Notes: generated by a model from the sequence alone, not told the origin. 12,416 bases of DNA from Haplosporangium gracile (GCA_015499985.1 JAAAUF010000874.1:4961-17376); one strand, 5' to 3'; positions 1 to 8,451 are shown, counted from the stretch's first letter. Program-made: numbers and translations.

Positions 1-1300
1 AAAAACGCCTCTTAAAGCTGAAAGCAATTGACTACGTTGAGCACGTAGCGAAGGTACGTCTCCTGATGGAAGTAGTTGAAAAATAGATGAGGGGATAATT
101 CGATTTGATCAAATCAAAGTACAGTACCATACTTTCGTAGAAAGAAGAAAGGGAGAAAAAAAAAGACGCGTTCGTCATGCCTTCAAACTACCTAGCATGA
201 ATTACTACCATTGGCTGCAAAAAAAGCGCATTTCATTATTGCTCATTTCCCAGGAAAAGAGCAGGAAAAAGTAGAAGTTTCTGTGTGGATACTACTTAGA
301 TCCGAGGCCTTGCTTTTCTATCGTCTAGCACTTGGTCAAGTACCCCAAAACAGGTAATGCGGTAGGTGAGGGATAAAAAGGCATTGACGATAGGAGAACT
401 ATCTCGATCATGAACAAGAAAAAGATGCCAATATTGTTACGATCTGGTTTTATTAGAAATTTTGAGGGTGTCGTGACAAAGTAACCATGCTCAGAAAAGT
501 AAATAACATAACATTGAACAACAAATGTGTCGGTTTAGCCCAAAAAAAAACCACCTCGTCCCCACACTGCACTCTAGATGGGTGAATAGTAAAGTGGATT
601 GTCGTTGTTGCTGTTTTGCTCAAGGCGAGAGGCAAAAAAAAAAGATGGACCGGCAAGCCCTGTTTTTGGACTAATTCGACACTAAACATGTGTATTGCCA
701 CAAAAACTCATCTTGAAAAATTTCTTACTGTAGGGTATCCTTCAAGGCTATGATGTGTTGCATTTTTGTTGTTGTTTGACAACTAAAAAAATAATGGCAC
801 AGGGTTAGTGCTCCTTGAAAGATAAGAAAAAAAAGGTGAAGGCGATGTTGAGAGGTGAGAGGATGTGCGGTATAATAGCTGTGGAGATAGGCAATGCCAA
901 TGCGGTTAAGGAGATGGAGAAGCTATTGCATGAGCCACTCGGATCAATTGTTTTCTTTCTTCTGTGTTGTTTATGATGAATGAAGGAGATGACCATGGTT
1001 TATGGCGAGTGAGATTGGTGGCGGAAGATGGAGTTTGAAGAGAGCAGAGTAGGGCGAGTGAGAATGAGGAGTCATTCAAAAAAGCGACAATTATTTTTAT
1101 GGTCGTTGAGTTCAATCGTGTGTCGCTGTGTCCCTTTGCTTGTTGTTCCTGGGGTAAAGTTGAGACTTTGAGAGCGATGGATCAGATTTTAGTGCAGCGG
1201 AGACATCTTCCTGCCTGCGCCCGTGGTCAGCCTGTGCTGTCTTTCTCCACATGAAAATGTTTATTATCGCATCCACCTCATAGGAGTCGAGCGCTAGATG
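1..1300. other. Non-coding region, no gene supported
   Basis: No reading frame here resembles a protein. The longest is an 82-codon minus-strand frame at 453-701 with no recognisable domain and low-complexity composition. No tRNA, rRNA or repeat-element signature was seen. The minus strand is CT-rich from about 1100 down to 790, which looks like the leader of a gene transcribed leftwards out of the window. A perfect 6-bp inverted repeat, CTACGT and ACGTAG with a 5-nt spacer, lies at 32-48. An ACGCGT hexamer lies at 166-171. The function of both is unknown. Confidence 0.5.
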
Positions 1301-1877
1301 AAAATAAAAGATAAAAAGGAACACTTTTGGGATCGGGTCTCCGATCGGCACTTTACTCTCTCTTCCACTTCTTGGTTCCTCTTTCTTCTCTTTTCTTTTC
1401 TTTTTGTCTTTCTTCCTTAATTCACTTTCTCTTTCCTAACTCATTCAACCACACGCACACACACATTCACTCACACTCAATTACTCGCCTCCCTTGCTCG
1501 TCACCCGCTCAATTCTTTCTCAGACAACGCCATCAGACTTCAATCGCACTAGCCACTCATTGACCCTTTGTTGTCCTCGTTATCGCAAGTAAAAAAAAAC
1601 AAAAGCAACGACAAAACCACGATAGCAAGACAACACTCTTTGAACACTATCCCGACAAGACAACACTGCACCTGGCCAGCCAGGTAAAGGGCAGCAATAG
1701 GAGATAAAGAAAGATGCATCCATGTTCACGAGTGTGAATGGTGAATGGTGTTGTTTTACTTTCTTTTCTTCTTCTTGTGTCCTGTCTGATGCTGACTTGC
1801 ATCCCTTATCTCCTCCCTCCTTTTTTTTTTTTACCTCGGCAGACCTATCCCTCCCGCGATAAAAACGAATTGACATC
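1301..1877 (+). promoter_or_regulatory. Promoter-proximal region and 5' leader of the CofD-like gene
   Basis: An A-rich, TATA-like stretch at about 1298-1319 precedes a strongly pyrimidine-rich block at 1350-1440 and a CA-rich block at 1451-1480. This pattern is common around fungal transcription starts. The plus strand has no ATG between 1301 and 1683, as expected for a leader scanned by ribosomes. The transcription start itself cannot be fixed from sequence. The region probably contains a leader intron, listed separately. Confidence 0.5.
1684..1842 (+). other. Predicted intron in the 5' leader of the CofD-like gene
   Basis: The donor reads CAG|GTAAAG at 1681-1689. The acceptor is a long pyrimidine run (about 1807-1835, with a T12 core at 1821-1832) followed by CGGCAG ending at 1842. 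A CTGAC branch-point-like motif lies near 1792. The length of 159 bp matches the other introns here. All five ATGs between 1301 and the start codon at 1878 (at 1714, 1722, 1738, 1745 and 1789) fall inside it. Splicing would therefore give an ATG-free leader. Inferred without transcript data. Confidence 0.6.
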
Positions 1878-4800
1878 ATGAGCAACAATATCACTATCAG
1901 CAGCAGCAGCAGCAGCAGCAGTAACAACAGCCACCAAACTCACCTGGTGGACGATCACTTTGATCAGCAACATAAGCACCATCAGCAGCATTATTATCAA
2001 AGTGGACATCCTACTGCTCCTACTGCTCGCAACACCATCAGCAGCAGTCGCCCTCGTCCATTTCCCTCGCCTGCATTATCGCCATTCTCCCCTTCTTCAT
2101 TCTCTTCTTCCTTTTCCTCCTCTTCCTTCACTTTCACTTCTTCTCTACCCTCACCTCCCTTCCCTTCCTCCCTCCCTCCCTTCAACTGCTCCACAGCCTA
2201 CCCTTTCCCTCCCTTCTCTTCTTCATCCTCTCCACCCTCCCCCTCCCCCTCCGACCAAACAGAGGACTCTTCTTCTTCTACTTACTACTCCGAAGTAGCG
2301 CATGCCTCCACTTCTCCTCCCACCTCAACAACCACAACCGCATTCGAACCAACACAACAACAGCCAGCAATGAACCTGCCCCTCATCGGAAACGGACCCG
2401 GTTACAAGAACGGAGAGGCAATCGCCCTACCGATCCTTCCAACATTCAACAAAAAACTCGCCTCTGGTCGCACCTCTGTTCCGGCATCACCCACATCCGC
2501 AACTGACGTTAATGGGAGCACAAGTAAACCCTTGCTTGCAGAGGCTGCTCTGATCCCTTCCTCATTGCACCCCAACGACATTCAGCACCCAGGAATCATC
2601 TCAACTGCAGGAACTGTTGTTCCCGCCACCAACGGAGATCTCCATACCCCCGCCACAGCATCGTCGACTTGCTCGGGTGTTGCTGGACAGAACAATCTCC
2701 GTGGAGGTGCGGATGCTGGTATCCTTGTCTTTTCTGGAGGCACTGCCTGTAACTCGCTGGTGCAGCTCTTGCAGGACATGACCCCCAATGTCACCTACAT
2801 CTGTAAGTTCTTTCATTTCATGGATATACTTCTACTATCCTTCCTTCTTGTGTTCACTCCTGTCCCCTTTTCCTTATTCCTTATCTACACTGGCCCTTTC
2901 CTTTCTTTTGCCTCCTTTTCTCTTTTGTTCCGAATATTGTTATTTTTCTAAACATTGATAGTCAGGCGAGTCCTCTTCTTTGCAAGAGATAAGAGGATGT
3001 GTTTTAGACCATCAAAAACAAAACAGGCGAGAAAACGATAAGGAAGAGAGAACCCCAGGGATGAGAATCCTTTCGGTGGGTGGCGGGTGGGAGACCCATG
3101 CACCACCAACTCCTCTTCCTTTCATAATAATGAACGATCAATTGACAGAGGACAAGGGCAAAGGCGGGAATGTGAACACGCCCCCAGGATTTACCCAACG
3201 GCTTTATCTTTTTTTCATTATTCTTTTTTTAAACTTTTTGTGGACACAGATCGAAAAAGAGGGTGGAGACCCTTACAGTCAGCCACGATGCGATAATTCC
3301 ATTGTGTGCTCGAAAAAATAATAATATATGGGTTCGGTTGCTTATTTCGCTGACTCACTCTCACTCTCACTCTCAGTCTACTCAAACTGATTGTGAAGAG
3401 GGATGAAGTGATGGACGGTGGGTTTTGGGCGGATTAGTAAGAGGCGAAATAAAACCAGGGGATATAGATAACAACAATTGAGTCGACGTGTCGCTTTGCG
3501 TAAACGTGGAGCACTCTGGGTAGTCCACAACAAAAAGGAACACACACACTAGCCTAGGGTTTATTGACGGGAGAGGTTTTTATCACAGGGACCAAAAAGC
3601 TATTTTTGTCTACTTATCTCTCTCTCTCTTGTCCCTTCAAATGGCCTGTTTGTGTTTGTTGGCGATCTCATAATGATGAATGACAGTGAGCATGAAGGCG
3701 TAGAGTACTTATTCCTGTTCTACTATTAGCAGTGGTTATGAATGTATCATTCAAATAGAGGAATGTGGAGATTACTCTTCGTCAATTGATACAAACCTCA
3801 TCTTGCTGTTTGGCTGACTCTCAATCTCGTTTCTTTTATTTAATTCTTTTTTTGCTGAATAGTGGGTATCTCGGACAATGGAGGATCAACAAGCGAGATT
3901 CTGCGAGTTCTTGACGGACCAGCCATTGGTGATATTCGTTCGAGACTCATTCGTCTGATCAAGCCAGATCCCTTGGACATTGGCCGCACTGCTATCCAGG
4001 AGCTCTTGGGCTATCGTCTTCCAGGACATGGAGACGAGAATGCCATCAAGAATGAATGGGTCGAGATTGTTGAAGGCAGTCATCGGTTAGTTTCTTTTCT
4101 CTTTCTTTTTTTGTCTTTGCTACGTGTTCGAAAGTGTTTGGGGTCTTGGCTTTCGAGACTACTTGCTTACAAATTAGTCAAGACAAGGGGACTAATGTAA
4201 TCCAATGCGCACATTTTCTAGGCTGTGGATGCATATCCCTTCGGAAAAGAAGGAGGTTATTCGAGGTTTCCTTATCTATATCCAGTCCGAGATCCTCAAG
4301 CGAGCACATAAGCGGTTCTCATTCGCCAACGGGTCTATCGGCAACTTTTTCTTGACAGGGGCACGCATGTTCTTTGGATCGCTCGAGTCGGCCATCTTCT
4401 TGTTTGCGGCTATTACAGGAATCACAGAACCCACTCGTGTCATCCCCGTCATCAACACTAACCATGGCATCGCCATCGCTGCACTCTTGAAGAATGGACA
4501 TACTATCTTGGGACAGTGCGCCATCTCGCATCCTTCCCTTGCGGCCTCGGGAGACTCGTTCAGTGGCGGACATGTTCGACCTAGTGTCGTCTCTGCATCT
4601 ACCACACCGGACGGCTCCAAAACACCGGATCTGGCGACCATGTTGTCTTCCTCTCAGCAGCAGGAGGATAGCTTTTCGACGCTCAAGTTGACACAGAACA
4701 ACATTCATTTCGACAAGAGCCCCTCACATTCGAGTTCATTGGTGTCGAGGATCACACGCCTGTACTACATCAACGAATACGGACAGGAGATCTTCCCCCC

Positions 4801-5455
4801 ACCCAACCCCAAACTGCTCTGCTCGCTGGCCGAGATGGAGACGCTGATCTATTCGATTGGATCGCTCTACACATCGATTATCCCCTGTCTCATCCTTAAG
4901 GATGTCGGCCGAGGCATCGCCGAGTCGCGGTCGCTCAAGAACAAAATCTTTATGCTCAATGGAACCAACGACAGAGAGACACCTGATTACACGGCGCTGG
5001 ATTTCATTTGGGCGCTTTCGGGAGCCCTCAACTCGTCGCTCAAGTTGTCGGGACAGTTCTGGCCCAAGGAGTATCGTCCTACAAAGTATATTACGCACTT
5101 GATCTATCTAGATAACTCGGAGGTTCAGGTCGATACCTGGGGGATTGAGAAGCTCGGCATTGAGTGTGTGCCTGTCATTGGCAAACGGGATCCGTCGTCG
5201 GGTCGACCTATTTATGATGAGAAGCACCTTAACAAGTCAATTGATGCGATCTTGGATGGCACCTGGACGTCGTCGATTAATTTTTCGTCGTCGTCGACGA
5301 CTGCCAACTCTACACGGACTTCTACCCCGATCCCTATTCCTATGGCGCCTGCGTCTTTGGGTGCTTCTTCTTTGAAGGGTAGTGCGGATGATAGCTATAC
5401 ACCTAAACCGACCTCTTCATCGTCTGTCTTTGCCAGTCAGGAGATTGGCGCCTAG
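1878..5455 (+). CDS. CofD/YvcK-like (UPF0052) family protein, function unknown
   Basis: Exons 1878-2802, 3863-4085 and 4222-5455 join in frame to 793 residues. Residues 1-275 are Ser/Pro/Thr/Asn-rich and probably disordered. The CofD-like Rossmann domain starts near 281 with FSGGTACNSL (285-294) and continues with SDNGGSTSEI (312-321), GDIRSRL (331-337), NGSIGN (419-424), IGSLYTS (595-601) and YLDNSEVQVD (678-687). Splicing of exons 1 and 2 restores the core through a split Leu codon (309), and exons 2 and 3 through Arg383. A Ser/Gln-rich insertion of about 70 residues follows GQCAIS (480-485), and the last 60 residues are Ser/Thr-rich. Bacterial CofD transfers a lactyl phosphate in coenzyme F420 synthesis, and YvcK/GlmR binds UDP-GlcNAc. 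Fungi have no known F420 pathway, so the substrate is unknown. No signal peptide is visible; a cytosolic location is inferred. The start ATG is the first after the predicted leader intron. Confidence 0.88.
1899..1922 (+). repeat. (AGC)7-AGT trinucleotide repeat coding polyserine
   Basis: Seven perfect AGC codons plus one AGT encode Ser8 to Ser15 of the CofD-like protein. Triplet repeats change length by slippage without breaking frame, so this tract is probably polymorphic between strains. Confidence 0.9.
2079..2240 (+). repeat. Coding pyrimidine-rich low-complexity tract
   Basis: This part of exon 1 of the CofD-like gene is almost entirely C and T on the plus strand and encodes Ser, Pro and Phe. 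It lies in the disordered N-terminal extension. It also creates long open frames in other phases and on the minus strand, which are composition effects and not genes. Strand-asymmetric purine/pyrimidine tracts of this length can form triplex DNA, although no clear mirror repeat was verified. Confidence 0.7.
2803..3862 (+). other. Exceptionally long intron (1060 bp) of the CofD-like gene
   Basis: The donor GTAAGT at 2803 and the acceptor AATAG at 3858-3862 join exons that restore a continuous conserved core, so no internal exon is required. The other 15 coding introns in the window are 97-163 bp. This intron holds simple repeats (ACTCTC units at 3354-3375, a TC run at 3617-3628) and a TGACTCA heptamer at 3351-3357. 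It has no supported reading frame. An unannotated transcript or an enhancer inside it is possible but not shown. Confidence 0.85.
3354..3375 (+). repeat. Short ACTCTC tandem repeat in the long intron
   Basis: Three perfect CACTCT hexamers, with a partial copy in front, lie at 3354-3375 inside the 1060-bp intron. They are immediately preceded by and overlap a TGACTCA heptamer (bZIP/Gcn4-type consensus). This is probably simple microsatellite sequence. Confidence 0.7.
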
Positions 5456-5737
5456 GACTCCCTTTCCTTCACTTCGATCCTCTTGGATCCTCTTTCATCT
5501 CGTCATTACATTACAGTTTCCATTATTCATTTCCTCTCAGTTCGTTAATCCATTTGTTTTCTTACGTTGATTCCTTTTACTTTTGTAACATCTTTTTCAC
5601 ATTAAAAAAAAAACGCAAGCATTGCACCCTCTTTTCTTTCTTCCCACTAACACATATCGTGCACAATCCGTCGCTCATGAATATCAAAAAGATGCCAATA
5701 ATGCTAATATGTATTAAAAAGATAATAGTTTTCACTT
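5456..5737. terminator. Shared convergent 3' region
   Basis: The CofD-like gene (plus strand) and the tryptophanyl-tRNA synthetase (minus strand) end 282 bp apart and face each other. Both 3' untranslated regions and polyadenylation sites must lie here or overlap. The region is AT-rich with an A10 run at about 5604-5613 and several AATA/TTAA stretches. No single canonical AATAAA signal can be assigned with confidence. Confidence 0.5.
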
Positions 5738-7475
5738 TTAGCGAAGCCCCATAAGCTTCTGAGCCATCTCCAAATTGGGCCTGGCAATTTCCCCAGCCCT
5801 CCTAGCACCATCCTCTAACACCCCCTCAACATACCCACGCTCCCCCTCCAACCTCCTCATCTCCTCCTGGATCGGTCCCAACGCTTCCACAATCACCCCT
5901 GTCAACGCCTCCTTGAACGCCGCATTCGAATCATCGGCGTGCTGCTTCACGACGTCATCGATGGTGACCTTCTTCATGCCGGCATAGATTTCAATGAGGT
6001 TCGCGAGTGCTGGGCGCTCGGCGCGGGAGTATGAGATTCCACGGATGGGATCTGTGACGGCGCGTTTGATTTTTTGCGAAATGAGGACGGGTGAGTCGGT
6101 GAGGTTGATGCGTGTTTGGTCGGAGGGGTCTGATTTTGACATTTTGTTTGTGGGGTCGCGAAGGGACATTACGCGTTTTGTCTCCGCTATTTTGTAGGAG
6201 CAAATTGGAATGCGTTAGAAAAGGAGTCGCTGTGACGAAATATATTAATGTCATTGTGAAATATGGGTAGAAGGAAGAGAAGAAACGTACTGATGATGGG
6301 GCGAGGGAGGGGGAAGAACGGCTTGCGAACGGTTTTGTTGAATGTTGTTCCGATATCGCGTGCCAGTTCCAAATGCTGAATCTGGTCTTCTCCCACTGGA
6401 ATTTTTGTCGCCCTATGTTATATGCGTGGGGGAAAAAAAAGATATTTTGTTAACAACGATCAGAGACATGCAAGCGATAAGAAAAGTAGGTCGTGTGATA
6501 TGAAATGATGTGTTTGTACCTGTAGAGCAAGATATCGGCGGCCATGAGGACGGGATAGGCAAAAAGCCCGAGTTGGAGTCCTTGTGTAGCACTGACATCT
6601 TCCAGACTCTGGGCTCCCTTTGTCACGCCGAGTTTTGACTAGTATTAGAGTGATTTACAGATGTAGATGTTAGATGGACGCATTTTATGAGAAAAATGCG
6701 AAATGTATTTTTTGATCAACAAGGCGCGTAAGATTACCTTCCACTGAGTCATTCTGGCGAGCCATCCGACGGGCGTCAAGCAGTTCAAGATCCATGCCAG
6801 CTCCGCATGTCCCGAGACCTGTATATCAATCGATTCATATCAAGTGATGTTAGCGGACGAAATTACCAGTCGTGACCACCTCTCTCATCACTAACATTCC
6901 TTCCCCCTTCGCCACCAAAATAATTAATGCAAATGTTTTTACCTTGGACTGCTCAAACAAAATAACCTTCTTGGGATCAATCCCACAAGCCAATAAGGTA
7001 ATCGCCATATTCTTACGATCTTCACGAAGCTTGCTGGGATCTTGGGGCATGGTAATAGCATGGAGATCGACGATGGAGAAGAGAAGGGTTTCCCGGTCGA
7101 GGTGGGCTTGTTCCTGGAGGTTGACCCAATTTGAGATTGCGCCGAGATAGTTCCCGAGGTGAGGCTTTCCTGTCGGTTGGATCCCACTGAAAATTATGGG
7201 TTTCTCTTGTTTTGGTTTTGAAGGTGAATTTTCTTTTTGGGGAGTGGAGGTGGAGGGAGAGGTGGAGGGCGTTGTCAGGTAACGGGCGCCGATAGACTGG
7301 TGATAAAAAAAAGGGACAATTTTTAGAAAAGTGTGCGTTTTGTGTGACTGTGTGACAAGGTTTACCCATGAAGTGAAATGGGATGGTTAATGTGTACCTG
7401 ATATGTCCGGAGGGACTGAATCCTGTTCGCAGAGGTAAGCCTCATTGTGAGGAATGACCTTCCTGCGAGGTTCAT
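5738..7475 (-). CDS. MSW1: Mitochondrial tryptophanyl-tRNA synthetase
   Basis: Minus-strand exons, in transcript order, are 7475-7398, 7296-6943, 6818-6738, 6638-6520, 6412-6291 and 6186-5738. They join in frame to 400 residues; the yeast mitochondrial enzyme is of similar length. The enzyme activates tryptophan with ATP and charges tRNA-Trp. Class I signatures are present: the HIGH-type motif in [13 protein letters not shown] (64-76), the [10 protein letters not shown] segment (212-221) and KMSKS (266-270). The first 33 residues are rich in Arg, Ser and Leu and nearly free of acidic residues, as in a mitochondrial targeting peptide. A Ser/Thr/Pro/Lys linker (34-58) follows. This is the bacterial-type enzyme, distinct from the cytosolic eukaryotic TrpRS. 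Its five introns are 99-124 bp. Met11 is an alternative start that would shorten the targeting peptide. It is transcribed divergently from MED9. Confidence 0.95.
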
Positions 7476-7771
7476 GGCGCAAGGTAAAAGTTTGGGGCAG
7501 AAGTGGGAAGGAAGAACTGATTCGGACAAGTTCGCCGAAGCAACTTATTTTTCAGGCACGGACGGAGTCTAAGGAATCTCTGTGACTGTTTCCCGAAGCG
7601 ACTCAGAGTGCCTTTTCTGGAGAGACATCGCCGTTTTTTTTTTTTTGTTCCTATGCCAATCTCAAACAAGTACATTCCATCACCGCCAGGACACCACCAC
7701 GCCACAACATCTTCAGGACCACTCAACCTCCGACAACACCCACCCATCAAAGCACATCAAAAAAGATAAAG
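7476..7771. promoter_or_regulatory. Divergent promoter of the mitochondrial TrpRS and MED9 genes
   Basis: Only 296 bp separate the two start codons, so both promoters must share this segment. A T13 run at 7634-7646 is a poly(dA:dT) tract of the kind that excludes nucleosomes in fungal promoters. An A/C-rich leader-like stretch follows up to the MED9 ATG. No TATA box was identified. Co-regulation of the two genes is possible but unproven. Confidence 0.6.
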
Positions 7772-8380
7772 ATGTCAACAGCCCTAACATCCCTTCCAAA
7801 CCCAACCGATGCTCAAGATGGCGACCAAACATTCCAGCCCACGGACTTTTCCTTCCTTTCCCAACTGCTGCACATCCTCCAAAAGTTTGAAGCCGGCGAA
7901 GACGCTCAAGAGATTGCGACACTGGCGTCAAATTTGAAGACGAGTTTCAGGAAATGTCAGATGATTTTGGATCATTTGCCGGGCGCGGATTTGTCACCGG
8001 ACGAGCAGGCGAGGTTGTTGGCGGAGGAGCAGGCTACGTTGGCGAAGAAGCGGTACGTTGGGCGTTTTTTTGTGGCAGTTTGTTTCTTTTTGGAGCAGTT
8101 GCAGGATTGACATTGAGAGATGATATTGTTGAATTGGCAAACCAACTGACAGTTTACATATTTTTTATTTTTATTTTGAATACGCTTGGTCGTTTAAAAT
8201 AGATCGCAGTTGAAGAAATATCTGGAGGGACAAGTCTGTACGACACTACCACCAACAATAAAGCAAGAAGAGGAGCCGTCTGCAGGATCGAGTGTACCGC
8301 AGCCATCACCACCGCCAGCAATACTCAAGACGGAGCTCACTTCAGTAATGGAAGGAGTGAAGGTGGAGGACCAAGCATAA
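7772..8380 (+). CDS. MED9: Mediator complex subunit 9 (Med9/Cse2 family)
   Basis: Exons 7772-8052 and 8203-8380 join in frame through a split Arg94 codon to 152 residues. Mediator bridges transcription factors and RNA polymerase II in the nucleus, and Med9 belongs to its middle module. Residues 26-102 carry the family pattern: a first helix from FSFLSQLL, then KCQMILDHLPGADLSPDEQ (66-84) and a charged helix ending SQLKKYLE (95-102), consistent with coiled-coil pairing with another middle-module subunit. The 50-residue tail is rich in Pro, Glu and Ser. It holds three SUMO-consensus lysines: IKQE (K114), LKTE (K136) and VKVE (K147). The 150-bp intron is GT-AG. The family is short and poorly conserved. 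The call therefore rests mainly on the LPG-D-SPDEQ pattern and helix layout. Confidence 0.8.
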
Positions 8381-8435
8381 CGCAGCAATATATATTTTGT
8401 CGCGAGTAAACTACCTCTTCAAATAATGATGGTTA

Positions 8436-8441
8436 CACGTG
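8436..8441. promoter_or_regulatory. E-box CACGTG
   Basis: This palindromic CACGTG, extended to CACGTGAC, is the core site of fungal bHLH factors of the Cbf1 type. It sits 4 bp before the MCB element, in the MED9-MCM2 gap. Binding is inferred from the consensus only. Confidence 0.4.
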
Positions 8442-8445
8442 ACTG

Positions 8446-8451
8446 ACGCGT
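8446..8451. promoter_or_regulatory. MluI cell-cycle box (MCB), ACGCGT
   Basis: ACGCGT is the site for the MBF transcription factor (Mbp1/Swi6-type), which activates DNA-replication genes at G1/S in yeasts. The copy lies about 209 bp before the MCM2 start codon, a suitable promoter distance. Other copies in the window are at 166-171 (non-coding) and 6171-6176 (inside the synthetase exon), so one hexamer alone is not proof. Confidence 0.5.

Noticed and set aside
418..440. A 15-base match (AAAAAGATGCCAATA) shared with about 5685-5699
   Set aside because: Single short A/T-rich coincidence, with no extended homology, no terminal repeats and no target duplication to suggest a mobile element.
453..701. 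An 82-codon minus-strand open frame in the left non-coding region
   Set aside because: Irregular composition, no family resemblance, no splice partners found, and A/T runs across it. Not supportable as a gene.
1580..1927. A 115-codon minus-strand open frame starting in the AGC repeat
   Set aside because: Its beginning is the reverse complement of the polyserine repeat (poly-Leu) and the rest crosses the leader intron of the CofD-like gene. No domain resemblance; a composition artefact.
1960..2298. A 112-codon plus-strand frame overlapping exon 1 of the CofD-like gene
   Set aside because: Runs of Leu, Pro and Ser come from the CT-rich tract read in another phase. The frame that splices into the conserved CofD core is the correct one.
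2980..3321. A 113-codon frame within the 1060-bp intron
   Set aside because: It has no ATG at its beginning and no recognisable domain. Inserting it would break the conserved YILGISDNGG core that the simple splice restores.
3670..3816. Possible C/D-box snoRNA in the long intron (ATGATGA at about 3672, CTGA at about 3811)
   Set aside because: The boxes are about 140 nt apart, no terminal stem pairs around them, and no guide complementarity could be checked. These short motifs occur by chance.
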